DNA from: Paenibacillus sp. J5C2022
GTDB lineage: Bacteria; Bacillota; Bacilli; Paenibacillales; Paenibacillaceae
DNA length: 52,849 nt
Direction of reading: 5' to 3'
Assembly: GCF_025567625.1 (NCBI RefSeq)
Contig: NZ_JAOQJC010000051.1
Span: 1-52,849, forward strand
Part shown: one piece after another, positions 1 to 8,571 of the stretch
Position numbering within the stretch: position 1 is the first letter of the stretch
How the letters are laid out: each line of letters starts with the position of its first letter
Made by a program: the position numbers and the translations under genes
Notes under the pieces: generated by a model
Databases searched by the model: none
What the model saw: the letters and a program-made list of their open reading frames with translations, nothing else
What the model was told of the DNA's origin: nothing

Positions 1-1
1 A

Positions 2-88
2 ATTACTACGCTGCCAGTGGTCATTATATATCTTGTTGCGCAGAAGCAGTTCGTGCAAGGAATTGCATCTACAGGCATGAAGGGATAG
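2..88 (+). CDS. Sugar ABC transporter permease, C-terminal fragment (5' end outside window)
   Basis: The open frame from base 2 ends at TAG 86-88 and encodes about 28 residues closing with QGIASTGMKG. This is the typical C-terminal tail of MalG/LplC-type inner-membrane permeases of carbohydrate ABC importers; compare the endings of the two such permeases at 21964-22809 and 45265-46164. Only the last part of the final membrane segment is visible. Its position just upstream of an oxidoreductase suggests a sugar uptake and metabolism operon extending to the left. The substrate cannot be judged from this fragment. Confidence 0.8.
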   Translation: MTTLPVVIIYLVAQKQFVQGIASTGMKG

Positions 89-190
89 GACGAGGAGAGA
101 ACCGCCAAGTGATACATTTGGTGTTCGGGCTGCCAAGCTTGTGAAAGTTCGTACAGCTGATATGAACAGGAGAGGAATAGTGGAATTTCG

Positions 191-1450
191 ATGAAACCAG
201 TTACAATTGCATTGATTGGCGCGGGTCTCAGAGGAATTAGATACGGTGAATACGCTAACAAGCAACCGCATGAGATGAAGATCGTGTCTGTTGCAGAACC
301 GGATGATTTCAAACGCAATCGTGCAAAAGAAGCCTTCGGCTTTCCGGGGGAGAAGTGTTTCAAAAGCTGGGATGAGCTGTTCGCTGCCGGCAAGCAATCA
401 GATGCTGTGATTATTTGTACACGGGATCAGGATCATTATATTCCGGCTATGAAGGCGTTGGAAGCCGGATATCATGTGATGCTGGAGAAGCCGATGTCGC
501 CAAGCTGGAAAGAATGTATTGAGCTGGAGAGGATGGCGGAAAAGCATAATCGTATTCTAACGATTTGTCATGTGCTGCGTTACGCCCCTTTCTTCCGGAC
601 CCTCAAGCAATTACTGGATGAAGGGCGAATCGGTCGTTTGATGTCCATTCAGCACAATGAGAATGTTGGCTACTGGCATCAGGCGCATAGCTTTGTGCGA
701 GGGTATTTCAATCGTGCAGAGAGATCCAGTCCGATGATTTTGGCTAAATCCTGTCATGATATGGATATTATTCAATGGTTCGCGGGCGGCAGATGTCTGA
801 GTGTAGCGTCGTATGGGCATTTGTCATATTTCAACAAGGAGAATGCGCCTGAGGGAGCGCCCGAATACTGTATCGACGGTTGCCCGGTTGCCGATTCTTG
901 CGTATATTACGCGCCAGATACGTATTTGATCGACAATGGCGGGTGGAAAGCGGAAGCAGCAAGTACAGATCCCAGCTTTGAAGCTCGCTATAAGGCGATG
1001 AAAGAGGGCCCGTTCGGTCGTTGTGTGTTCCAAAGCGATAATGATGTGGTTGACCATCAAGTAGTGGCCATGGATTTTGATAATGAGGTTACAGTCGCGT
1101 TTACAATGAGCGCCTTTACGGAGAAGACTAGCCGTACGCTCAAGCTAATGGGAACGACTGGTGAGATTCGTGCGACGATGGAGACGAATGAAATTGAAGT
1201 TCGTCCTTTCGGTGCAGGGAGAACCGAACTGATAAAGCTTGAAGAAGCTGCAGGGCATGTCGGTCATGGAGGCGGTGATGGACGTCTTGTGCAGGACTTT
1301 GCACGAACTGTTCACGCCTTGGAATCGGGACAGGGAGCGAGTGTGAGCCAAACATCGGCCAAAGAATCGGTGCAGAGTCACCTTATGGCATTTGCTGCTG
1401 AACGTTCCAGAGTAGAAAAAAGAATGGTAAAACTAGAAGAGTTTTATTAG
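191..1450 (+). CDS. Gfo/Idh/MocA family NAD(P)-dependent oxidoreductase
   Basis: The 419-residue protein starts with a Rossmann nucleotide-binding motif (IGAGLRG, residues 9-15) and carries the family EKP motif (LEKPMSP near residue 98), whose lysine is catalytic in this family. The C-terminal half fits the alpha/beta substrate domain. A cysteine-containing insert (CIDGCPVADSC) lies near residues 227-237, as in many Paenibacillus members. Such enzymes oxidise or reduce sugars and cyclitols with NAD(P). The gene follows a sugar ABC permease tail by about 100 bases, so it probably processes the imported sugar. The candidate Shine-Dalgarno AGGAGAGG at 168-175 is rather far from the ATG. The substrate is unknown. 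Confidence 0.88.
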   Translation: MKPVTIALIGAGLRGIRYGEYANKQPHEMKIVSVAEPDDFKRNRAKEAFGFPGEKCFKSWDELFAAGKQSDAVIICTRDQDHYIPAMKALEAGYHVMLEKPMSPSWKECIELERMAEKHNRILTICHVLRYAPFFRTLKQLLDEGRIGRLMSIQHNENVGYWHQAHSFVRGYFNRAERSSPMILAKSCHDMDIIQWFAGGRCLSVASYGHLSYFNKENAPEGAPEYCIDGCPVADSCVYYAPDTYLIDNGGWKAEAASTDPSFEARYKAMKEGPFGRCVFQSDNDVVDHQVVAMDFDNEVTVAFTMSAFTEKTSRTLKLMGTTGEIRATMETNEIEVRPFGAGRTELIKLEEAAGHVGHGGGDGRLVQDFARTVHALESGQGASVSQTSAKESVQSHLMAFAAERSRVEKRMVKLEEFY

Positions 1451-1625
1451 GCGGGCAAGCGTAATCAAAACTCATATATTTGAGTGAGCGGACCTACAAG
1501 TGAATTTTCGTAAGGAAAATAAGTACATATAAGGTGTGGTTCGATGTTATGAAGGGGGGGATTATTTCTTAAATATAGTGATTGCTGGTGTAGTGATCGT
1601 TTTGAAATAACCGCCTTGAAATAGC

Positions 1626-1657
1626 TCCTGCCCGGCAGAACATTCTACCGGGCAGGA
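1626..1657 (-). terminator. Hairpin downstream of the PspC gene
   Basis: A perfect 10-bp inverted repeat (TCCTGCCCGG / CCGGGCAGGA, 12-base loop) lies just past the stop codon of the minus-strand PspC gene. Only a weak T-rich stretch follows on the minus strand. It is probably the transcription end of that gene. Confidence 0.55.
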
Positions 1658-1674
1658 ACTTCTTGATGTTCCAC

Positions 1675-1899
1675 TTAGTAAGGATGATGTCCCATATAAG
1701 GAGGTTGCTCCGGATAAGCGGCTTTCGGTATGAACAGCGTTGCGATAAAGTAGACGAGTACGGTTGTTCCGAAACTGAACAAGGCGGAGATGGCGACGAT
1801 CAGCCGTACAATTGTAGCGTCTATATTGAAGTATTCCGCGATGCCTCCGCACAGTCCAGTAATTTTGCTGTCGGTTTTTGATCGAAATAGTTTTCTCAT
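1675..1899 (-). CDS. PspC domain membrane protein
   Basis: This 74-residue protein has the PspC family core: KITGLCGGIAEYFNID near residues 12-27, followed by one hydrophobic segment (about residues 32-57). The tail is Pro/Tyr/His-rich (YPEQPPYMGHHPY). PspC proteins are small inner-membrane proteins linked to envelope stress in proteobacteria; in Firmicutes, short single-domain members are common and mostly uncharacterised. It is monocistronic, with its own downstream hairpin at 1626-1657. The minus-strand sequence before the ATG contains a good AAAGGACG ribosome site. Confidence 0.88.
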   Translation of the reverse strand: MRKLFRSKTDSKITGLCGGIAEYFNIDATIVRLIVAISALFSFGTTVLVYFIATLFIPKAAYPEQPPYMGHHPY

Positions 1900-2050
1900 C
1901 GTTTAGTCGTCCTTTCGTGCAGCTCTTTGATAAACCTATTGTAACAAGCTGCAGGGTGATCAAGGAACAGACGAAGGTCGGTTGCGGAGACTGGCCTTTG
2001 GTCGGGGGGAGCTGCGACGGAGGGCGGGGCTGCGATGAGGGGAGGGGCAT

Positions 2051-2303
2051 CCGCCAATATTGCCGCTCCGGCCCCCGAGAAGCTGCCTATCGCTCATTTT
2101 GCTCACATAGCCATCAGAAAAGTGCCTCAAAGTACCCGCTATCGCTCAAAATGCTCACATAGCTCCGCCAATATTGCCACTCCGGCTTCTAAGAAGCTGT
2201 CTATCGCTCATTTTGCTCACATAGCCATCGGAAAAGTGCCTCAAAGTACCCGTTATCGCTCAAAATGCTCACATAGCCCCGCCAATATTGCCACTCCGGC
2301 CCC
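2051..2303. repeat. Intergenic tandem array: two 114-bp units plus a 25-bp partial unit
   Basis: Unit 1 is 2051-2164, unit 2 is 2165-2278, and the start of a third copy is 2279-2303. Each unit begins CCGCCAATATTGCC and holds two copies of a 24-bp core (CTATCGCTCA, variable middle, CTCACATAG) at 2087-2110, 2139-2162, 2201-2224 and 2253-2276. Core starts are therefore 52, 62 and 52 bases apart. The first core of each unit has CATTTTG in the middle and the second has its reverse complement CAAAATG. Related cores recur at 52475-52675. The rest of the 1900-2395 gap shows no convincing gene. Confidence 0.9.
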
Positions 2304-2395
2304 AACTGACAATGTATCCGAAGAGTAGAGCAGTTAATTTAGTGCGAAATAGAGTGAGCGGAACGATTGGCGGTTCACAATCTATGAAAATCGCG

Positions 2396-3229
2396 CTATT
2401 GCCCAATCGTATAACGCGAGCGGAGCGTGGCGACCATGGCCTCCACTTCCGCGGGCTCGGGCAGTTGCAGCTCGGGTGGATAGTCGGTACTGTAGTACGC
2501 CGGCCGAGAAGGAAGCAGCGTCCGCTGCACAGCCTGGGCGAATAAATGCGGACCGTGCGGTACGAGCCCCGCGAGCTCCTCCAGACTGGCGGTGCTGTCC
2601 GCCGCGACGATCGGGTGTCCCAGCGTGTCGTCGCCTCCGGACGCGATATCGTAGAACTGGCGCACGAATGCGGCTCGGGCGCTGCCTGAGCCTTCCGCTA
2701 CGACGAATGCCTGCACGATGGTCGCATGCGTCTGCCGGCGCTGCGCAATGCCGCAAAATTTGAAGCCGTCTATACTCAGATCGAACTCGCCCGGGCAATA
2801 GGCTCCGGCAATCTCCCCTTTATCCACTTGCCGGCCTGTACCCTTAAGCGCCTCACGGATAAGGGCGAACATTCCCTCGAAGTCGTGATGGAAGTGATAG
2901 TCCAGCACATTGGTCTTGGGCTTGATCAACGAGATATTGACGACGCCGGCATCCAGCGGCACGGCCGCACCTCCGGAATTGCGCACAGCGGTCGCCCAGC
3001 CGCTAGACTCCAGCCATTGCCTAGCCTCCAGAACATGGGGCATGCGGCTGTCGCGCAGCCCCATAATGAATGCGCCCGGATGCCGCCATATATGACAGAC
3101 GGCTGGCCCTCCTTTCCCTGCACTGCGGCACAATAGCTCGTCCAGCGCGAATGCGTACAACGGGTCGGTATGGGTGAAGTCGTTCATCCGGTTAAGCAAT
3201 ACGAAATTTTTACCGTTCATTAACATCAT
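2396..3229 (-). CDS. lipL: Octanoyl-[GcvH]:protein N-octanoyltransferase (LipL-like)
   Basis: The 277-residue protein belongs to the biotin/lipoate ligase fold family. It has an RNSGGAAV motif (residues 83-90) corresponding to the lipoyl-binding RRxSGGG loop, and GAYCPGEFDLSIDG with Cys145, which matches the catalytic cysteine of LipL/LipM amidotransferases. GFKFCGIAQRR follows, as in LipL. In B. subtilis, LipL moves octanoyl groups from GcvH to E2 subunits of 2-oxoacid dehydrogenases, completing lipoate assembly. LipL is preferred over LipM because of the YCPG and GIAQRR context. The ATG is preceded by GGAGAGGAATAAGA. The gene stands alone. Confidence 0.82.
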   Translation of the reverse strand: MMLMNGKNFVLLNRMNDFTHTDPLYAFALDELLCRSAGKGGPAVCHIWRHPGAFIMGLRDSRMPHVLEARQWLESSGWATAVRNSGGAAVPLDAGVVNISLIKPKTNVLDYHFHHDFEGMFALIREALKGTGRQVDKGEIAGAYCPGEFDLSIDGFKFCGIAQRRQTHATIVQAFVVAEGSGSARAAFVRQFYDIASGGDDTLGHPIVAADSTASLEELAGLVPHGPHLFAQAVQRTLLPSRPAYYSTDYPPELQLPEPAEVEAMVATLRSRYTIGQ

Positions 3230-3425
3230 TCTTATTCCTCTCCATGCCGTTCCCGTCCTTCAGTCATTGATCTTTCTAGGCTATCATGAAGCCTGCGTAC
3301 TTACAAATTAACTTATTAGCGGCAACACATATCATATGAGGGACCGCAGCAGCGGCAACATACAAGCCACCAGGAACAAGGTACGGATGCACGGAAGGAG
3401 TATGATCATAACGTTGAAGTTGACG

Positions 3426-3456
3426 TAGGTCATTTAGCATCGTCATAAATGACCTA
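3426..3456. repeat. Orphan 11-bp perfect inverted repeat in the lipL-ydcC gap
   Basis: TAGGTCATTTA at 3426-3436 is exactly mirrored by TAAATGACCTA at 3446-3456 with a 9-base loop. It lies in the 341-base gap (3230-3570) between divergently transcribed lipL and ydcC. No run of T follows on either strand, so an operator is as likely as a terminator. Nothing else convincing was found in this gap. Confidence 0.5.
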
Positions 3457-3570
3457 TCTTAATTCAATATGAAATAAGAAGCTTGTCAAACTAGTCCGCA
3501 TAATTGTCCAAGTCCCCTCATAGATATGTATCAGCCAGTGAATAACAATTGAAGCAGAGGGGATGATGAC

Positions 3571-4776
3571 ATGCGTCGCATGACATGGACCGCGGCAATG
3601 ATTTTAGTAGTAGCATTAATGCTGTCTGCTTGCGGTACGAAGGACGCCGAGTCCGTGGTGAAGGATCTGGACAAATTTGTGAACAGCATGGAGAGCTATC
3701 AGGGAAGCGGGACGATGACGCTGCATAACGGGCAGCAGCCGCAATCATACGAGGTGGATGTATCGTTCCAGCAGCCGCACTATTACCGCATTAAGCTGAC
3801 GAACAAGGAGAAGGATATTACCCAGATTGTGCTCAAAAACGATGACGGCGTATTCGTACTGACTCCCAAGCTGAACAAAGTGTTCCGCTTCCAAAGCGAA
3901 TGGCCGCAAAATCAGGGGCAAGTCTACCTGTATCAAACTTTGGCGCAAAGCATTATTACGGACAGCTCCCGCCAATTCGCTTCGAATGACGATGCCTATG
4001 TGTTCGATGTGATGGCCAATTACAACAGCGGTTCGCTGGCTCGCCAGAAAATATGGCTGAACAAGGCGGATCTGAGCCCGCTTCAAGTGGAAGTGAGCGA
4101 TACGAACGCAAGAGTGCAGGTGGATGTGAAGTTCGACACGTTCAAATTCGACCAGCGATTCGACGAAGGCTACTTCAATACGGATGCGAATCTGAGAAGC
4201 GAGAGCGCTGCCGAACAATCCGATGAGCCGACTGCGGCTAGGCCTGAGGATGAGGAGCAAGATGGCATTACGGCGCCCGGCGACGAAGGCGTCGGCACGA
4301 CGAATAACGAGGAAAGCCCTGTAGACGGCAACTCCGAGACGAATACGAACGAGACGGACCAGGACGAAGATGCGGACACGGACGCCAATTCCAGCGAAGA
4401 GGAAGATGCTGACGCATCCGTCGGAACGGAATCGGAGCCATTCACAGTGATGGGGCCGTCATATACACCGGAGGGGGTAGCGGTGCTGGACGAGACGGAT
4501 ATTGTATTCAGCGGGCAGCCGGGTCAGATGACGCGTTACGATGGCATCTACAGCTACACGCTCATCCAGACGCAAGCTCAGGAGCAAGCGGCATCGTTCA
4601 TGCAGGGAACAATTGTCGATCTGGGCTTTACGCTTGGTGAGCTGACAGGCGGAGACGGACTGCAGACGCTAACCTGGACGTATCATGGCAGCCAGTTCCG
4701 AATAACAAGCGACAATCTGCCTCAGGTTGAGATGGAGAACGTTGCGAAATCGGTTCAGGCGGAGATGGGCAAGTAG
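3571..4776 (+). CDS. ydcC: YdcC-like LolA-fold lipoprotein with acidic linker
   Basis: The 401-residue precursor has a lipoprotein signal ending in LSAC (Cys21). The first half (about 25-205) reads as the LolA/LolB-like beta fold of YdcC and GerS-related spore lipoproteins. A very acidic Glu/Asp/Asn/Thr linker spans about 208-290, and a second globular domain follows (about 292-401). The gene precedes alr, as in B. subtilis ydcC-alr-ndoAI-ndoA, which supports the assignment. YdcC is a sporulation-associated protein of unclear biochemistry. The ATG has AGAGGGG about 9 bases upstream. The long acidic linker looks longer than in other family members I know, but I did not align it. Confidence 0.82.
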   Translation: MRRMTWTAAMILVVALMLSACGTKDAESVVKDLDKFVNSMESYQGSGTMTLHNGQQPQSYEVDVSFQQPHYYRIKLTNKEKDITQIVLKNDDGVFVLTPKLNKVFRFQSEWPQNQGQVYLYQTLAQSIITDSSRQFASNDDAYVFDVMANYNSGSLARQKIWLNKADLSPLQVEVSDTNARVQVDVKFDTFKFDQRFDEGYFNTDANLRSESAAEQSDEPTAARPEDEEQDGITAPGDEGVGTTNNEESPVDGNSETNTNETDQDEDADTDANSSEEEDADASVGTESEPFTVMGPSYTPEGVAVLDETDIVFSGQPGQMTRYDGIYSYTLIQTQAQEQAASFMQGTIVDLGFTLGELTGGDGLQTLTWTYHGSQFRITSDNLPQVEMENVAKSVQAEMGK

Positions 4777-4826
4777 ATGTTTCCTCACCTTCCAATACTA
4801 TCCGGATAATTGGGAATAGCTCTTCA

Positions 4827-4853
4827 TTGACAGTCCCTGCAGCAGCGTATAAC
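4827..4853 (+). promoter_or_regulatory. Candidate sigma-A promoter for alr
   Basis: A consensus -35 TTGACA at 4827-4832 is followed after 15 bases by TATAAC (4848-4853); TAACAT, two bases later, gives a 17-base spacer. It lies about 70 bases upstream of alr, after the ydcC stop, so alr may have its own transcription start. Confidence 0.45.
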
Positions 4854-4919
4854 ATGATAAAGATAACGAATTGCTGCTCGGACTGCTAATGGTTTAATGT
4901 ACAGAAGAAGGTGAAAGTG

Positions 4920-6095
4920 TTGGAATCGTTTTATCGCCCGACATGGGCTGAAATTTCACTCGATGCTTTGAGACATAATTTGCAAGCCGTTCGTCAGGCA
5001 TTGCCGGAAGGGTGCAAGCTGATGGCCTCCGTGAAGGCCAATGCTTACGGACATGGACTAGTGGAAATTGCGGGGGCGGCTGAGCGCTTCGGCGTAGACT
5101 ATCTTGGCGTCGCCTTTCTTGACGAGGCGCTGAAGCTGCGCGAAGCCGGCATTCAGTCGCCTATTCTCGTGCTTGGATTCGTACCGGCGGAAGGGCTGGA
5201 GACGGCCAGAGAGCATGACATCACGATTAGCCTGTTCCGTGAGGATATCCGGCAAGCTGCGGAGATGCTGGCGCCCGCCGGCAAGAAGCTGAAGGCGCAT
5301 ATTAAGCTGGATTCCGGCATGGGCCGGCTTGGCGTACTGGGCTATCGGGAGGCGATGGCCTTCATCGAGCGGTCGCTTGAGACGCCGACCCTTCATGTGG
5401 AGGGGATGTTCACGCATTATGCCAAGGCGGACGAACAGGACAAGACCTACACGAAGCAGCAATACGAGCGATTCCGCGAAGTGGCGGAAGAGGTGAAGCG
5501 TCGCGGCTGGCCGCTCTCGATCATGCATGCGGCGAACAGCGCCGCCGGCATCGACACGCCGGAGTGGGCAGGCGGCATGGTGCGGCTCGGCATCAGCATG
5601 TACGGGCTATATCCGTCGGCGGAAGTCAACAAGCAGCGCATCGCGCTTCAGCCGGTGCTGTCCTTGAAGTCGCGGCTTGTTCATGTGAAGCAGGCGCCTC
5701 CCGGCTGGGGCATCAGCTATGGCACCCGCTACGTCACAAGCGGCGAGGAATGGATCGGCACGCTTCCCATCGGTTATGCAGACGGCTTCAGCCGCATGCT
5801 GACTGGCAAGGCGAATGTGCTGCTGCGAGGGAGGCGTGTTCCCGTATTGGGCACGATCTGTATGGACCAGTGCATGATAGCTCTGGATGACGTGAATCGC
5901 GAAGACGCGCCCGTCATGACGGGCGAGGAAGCTGTCCTAATAGGCCGGCAAGGGGACGAGACCATCTCTGTCGAGGAACTGGCGGAGCATCTGGATACGA
6001 TAAATTATGAAGTAACCTGCATGATCGCGGAACGCGTGCCGCGCGTATATACGGAAGGCGGCAGCACGGTTGCTGTACGCAATGCTCTGGCGTGA
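4920..6095 (+). CDS. alr: Alanine racemase (PLP-dependent)
   Basis: This is a fold-type III PLP enzyme interconverting L- and D-alanine for peptidoglycan synthesis. SVKANAYGHG carries the PLP lysine, which falls at Lys39 if translation starts at TTG 4920, the position known from Geobacillus alanine racemase. GISYGTRY supplies the second catalytic base (Tyr267). The C-terminal beta domain ends with the INYEVTCMIAERVPR motif. TTG 4920 is preferred because AGAAGGTG ends 7 bases upstream and the family starts with M-x-S-F-Y-R-P-T. The alternative GTG at 4911 (394 residues) has no spacing to its ribosome site. The gene sits between ydcC and ndoAI as in Bacillus. Confidence 0.95.
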   Translation: MESFYRPTWAEISLDALRHNLQAVRQALPEGCKLMASVKANAYGHGLVEIAGAAERFGVDYLGVAFLDEALKLREAGIQSPILVLGFVPAEGLETAREHDITISLFREDIRQAAEMLAPAGKKLKAHIKLDSGMGRLGVLGYREAMAFIERSLETPTLHVEGMFTHYAKADEQDKTYTKQQYERFREVAEEVKRRGWPLSIMHAANSAAGIDTPEWAGGMVRLGISMYGLYPSAEVNKQRIALQPVLSLKSRLVHVKQAPPGWGISYGTRYVTSGEEWIGTLPIGYADGFSRMLTGKANVLLRGRRVPVLGTICMDQCMIALDDVNREDAPVMTGEEAVLIGRQGDETISVEELAEHLDTINYEVTCMIAERVPRVYTEGGSTVAVRNALA

Positions 6096-6326
6096 CGGAG
6101 AAGCGGCATCAGGAATAATTTTCAAGCCGAAAAATTGTAGAATAATAAAGGAATTCCGTGCTTCATCACGAATGATTGGAGTAGGGAAAGTATGCGTGCC
6201 GGCCATCATCAAGGAATGATAGCATAATTGATATACGGCCAACATAGATATGAGGAAGTATAGAGAAGGCATATTTACGTCATAATGAATAATAGGTGTT
6301 GGAAAAGTTTTGGAGGTGCGAGTTCG

Positions 6327-6608
6327 GTGGCCAATGTGCATAACACGAAAAGGATCATGATTAGCTTGCCCGATCAGCTGCTGGAAGAGGTCGACGGTAT
6401 TGTGGCCAAGGAAAATTCCAATCGCAGCGAGTTTATTCGACAAGCCATGAAGCTGTATTTGGTGGAACGCAAAAAACGTCAAATTCGTGAATCGATGCAG
6501 CGCGGGTACATGGAGATGGCAAAAATCAACCTGAACATGGCCTCGGAAGCTTTTCAAGCGGAGGAAGAAGCGGACCATACATTAGGCCGTCTCGTAAGCG
6601 GGGTGTAG
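6327..6608 (+). CDS. ndoAI: EndoAI antitoxin (ribbon-helix-helix, MazE-type)
   Basis: The 93-residue protein starts at GTG 6327, with TTTTGGAGGTG ending 8 bases upstream. An upstream in-frame ATG (6285) lacks a ribosome site, and 93 residues is the length of B. subtilis EndoAI. The N-terminal strand RIMISLP and following helices (to about residue 45) form the ribbon-helix-helix DNA-binding domain. The C-terminal part (RGYMEMAKINLNMASEA) is the conserved EndoA-binding region. EndoAI neutralises the toxin encoded 3 bases downstream and is expected to repress the operon. Confidence 0.93.
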   Translation: MANVHNTKRIMISLPDQLLEEVDGIVAKENSNRSEFIRQAMKLYLVERKKRQIRESMQRGYMEMAKINLNMASEAFQAEEEADHTLGRLVSGV

Positions 6609-6611
6609 AGC

Positions 6612-6962
6612 TTGATCGTAAAACGCGGAGATGTGTTTTTCGCCGACCTGTCACCGGTCGTAGGCTCTGAGCAAGGCGGTGTCAGGCCTGTACTTGTCAT
6701 TCAGAACGATATTGGCAACCGATTCAGCCCGACCGTCATTGTGGCTGCCATCACAGCGCAAATCCAGAAGGCTAAGCTGCCTACCCATGTGGAAATGGAG
6801 GCGGAGTCGCACGGTTTCGATCGCGATTCCGTTGTGCTATTGGAACAGATTCGCACCATCGATAAGCAGCGTCTGACAGATAAGATTACCCATCTGGATG
6901 ACGAGACGATGCGCAAAGTAGACGATGCCTTGTTAATCAGTGTCGGTTTAATTGATTTCTAA
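6612..6962 (+). CDS. ndoA: EndoA toxin, MazF-family sequence-specific mRNA endoribonuclease
   Basis: The 116-residue protein starts at TTG 6612, three bases after the antitoxin stop, indicating tight translational coupling. The fold markers are VKRGDVFFADLSPVVGSEQGG (residues 3-23; the R-G-D and G-S-E-Q-G-G segments are conserved in MazF/PemK), followed by RPVLVIQND. The length equals that of B. subtilis EndoA. The family cleaves single-stranded mRNA at short motifs; the B. subtilis enzyme cuts UACAU. Conserved placement after alr suggests a vertically inherited chromosomal pair, not a mobile one. A strong hairpin ends the transcript. Confidence 0.95.
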   Translation: MIVKRGDVFFADLSPVVGSEQGGVRPVLVIQNDIGNRFSPTVIVAAITAQIQKAKLPTHVEMEAESHGFDRDSVVLLEQIRTIDKQRLTDKITHLDDETMRKVDDALLISVGLIDF

Positions 6963-6975
6963 ACCAAGCCATGCA

Positions 6976-7028
6976 ATAAGCGTCAAGAAAGAAGTCGCAA
7001 GGGCGGCTGTTTTCTTGACGCTTATTTG
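6976..7028 (+). terminator. Terminator of the alr-ndoAI-ndoA region
   Basis: A 15-bp perfect inverted repeat (ATAAGCGTCAAGAAA at 6976-6990, its complement at 7011-7025) with a 20-base loop lies 14 bases after the ndoA stop. A short T stretch follows. Confidence 0.75.
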
Positions 7029-7148
7029 TGATGCGCTTTCAAAAAAAGTTCATATATAAATGGCTCGATCGTGCCATCCCCGATCCGCCGCTCGTCGGTA
7101 TACTTTCACTGTAACCCAAAGAAGACTTAGACGAGACGGAGGATGTCG

Positions 7149-8558
7149 ATGGAATCCAAGATAACAAAATCAGCAAGAAGCGGGACGGCAAAAACAAAAG
7201 GGAGCATAGGGTGGCGGCAAGCGCTTTATCGCTCGGTGTGGCGGTGGCATTTTTATGCCGGTGTCATCTTCGCGCCGTTCCTCATCATATTGGCCTTCAG
7301 CGGGGGCGTCTATTTGTTCAAGCCGCAAATTGAAGACCAGTTGTACAAGGATATGCTTACTGTCCGGGAGGTTGGAGAGTCGCCTATGACGATTGATGAG
7401 ATTGCGGCCAAATCCGAGCGGGCTTACCCCGGAACGAAGGTCGCTTCAATAACGGTACCCGAAAATACGAGCTCCAGCTACATGCTGTTGGTGTCTCGCG
7501 ACGGAATGGGGACGACGATGTATGTGGACCCGTATACAGGCCACGCGCTAGGCATGCTGGACAGCGACAAGACGTTCTCCACATTCTTTAAAAAGCTGCA
7601 CAGCCAGCTGGTCGTGGGAGGGACGTTCGCGAATCGGCTTGTCGAGCTGGCAGCATGCTGGGCGGTCATCTTGCTGTTGACCGGGCTGTATTTGTGGTGG
7701 CCCCGCACTAAAGCGCAAATATGGGGTACCGTGCTCCCGCGCTTGAGCAAGCCGGGAAGCCGCCAATTCTGGCGCGATCTGCATGCAGTTCCGGCGTTCT
7801 GGCTGTCCATTGTCCTGCTCCTGATCATTATGGGAGGCCTTCCCTGGTCCGGAGTGATGGGGGAGCAGATCGACCGGTTCGCCAACGCGACGAATACGAA
7901 CGCCCCTCCGTATGCCTACAGCTTCGGTGAGAAGCCGGAGTCGGTTACAGTGGCGAAGGACATCGCCGAGGATCTCCCGTGGGCGGTGGAGAGCTTGCCG
8001 GTGCCTACCTCCGCGGCGGGAGGATTCCTTCCACTGCAATTGAGCGATGCGGCGGCAATAGCCGAGCGTGAAGGCGTCGAGAAGCCGTATACGATTACAC
8101 AACCGCGAGGGGATAAGGGTGTGTTCACCGTGTCGACCGCCCATGAGAAGCCGGGACGGAATGCGACCCTTCATCTGGATCAATACAGCGGGGCTGTATT
8201 GACGGATGTCCGCTTCTCTGACTACGGCATAATGGCAAAGCTGATCTCCTACGGCATCGCATTCCACGAAGGAAGGATATTCGGCCTGACGAATCAGTTG
8301 CTTGGACTTGCGGCTTGTCTTGGATTGATGCTGACTGCAGCAAGCTCCTACATCATGTGGCGCAAGCGCAAGCCGACGGGGAAGCTTGGTGCTCCTGCAG
8401 GTACGGACAACCGCACGGTCAAGCTTGTATTGCTGCTTATCATGCTGCTGGGCGGTATCGTAATGCCGCTTGTTGGCGTATCCATTCTGACCGTGATCGT
8501 GATCGACATGCTTGTTATTCGAAGAATAAAGCCATTGCGGCATTGGTTCTCGGTGTGA
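7149..8558 (+). CDS. PepSY-associated transmembrane (PepSY_TM) protein
   Basis: The 469-residue membrane protein has the PepSY_TM layout. The first helix (WHFYAGVIFAPFLIILAFSG) is followed by an extracellular PepSY domain, then three helices around LLLTGLYLWWPR and WRDLHAVPAFWLSI, a second PepSY-like segment, and a helical C-terminus. Conserved WHFYAG, LWWPR and FWRDLHAV motifs match a family linked to haem- or ferric-reductase-like electron transfer, whose function in Firmicutes is unsettled. ATG 7149 is preferred over 7143 because ACGGAGG (7136-7142) directly abuts the latter. The adjacent His-tailed lipoprotein gene (13 bases downstream) makes a role in metal or redox traffic plausible; that is inference. 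Confidence 0.85.
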   Translation: MESKITKSARSGTAKTKGSIGWRQALYRSVWRWHFYAGVIFAPFLIILAFSGGVYLFKPQIEDQLYKDMLTVREVGESPMTIDEIAAKSERAYPGTKVASITVPENTSSSYMLLVSRDGMGTTMYVDPYTGHALGMLDSDKTFSTFFKKLHSQLVVGGTFANRLVELAACWAVILLLTGLYLWWPRTKAQIWGTVLPRLSKPGSRQFWRDLHAVPAFWLSIVLLLIIMGGLPWSGVMGEQIDRFANATNTNAPPYAYSFGEKPESVTVAKDIAEDLPWAVESLPVPTSAAGGFLPLQLSDAAAIAEREGVEKPYTITQPRGDKGVFTVSTAHEKPGRNATLHLDQYSGAVLTDVRFSDYGIMAKLISYGIAFHEGRIFGLTNQLLGLAACLGLMLTAASSYIMWRKRKPTGKLGAPAGTDNRTVKLVLLLIMLLGGIVMPLVGVSILTVIVIDMLVIRRIKPLRHWFSV

Positions 8559-8571
8559 GGAGGGGATGGTT

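Noticed and set aside
2051..2303. CRISPR array (24-bp repeats separated by 28 and 38 bases)
   Set aside because: The intervening sequences are themselves repeated in the second unit, so they are not unique spacers, and no cas gene is present.
3336..3428. 30-codon frame ending at the orphan hairpin in the lipL-ydcC gap
   Set aside because: No ribosome site before the ATG and no recognisable sequence; the stop merely overlaps the inverted repeat.
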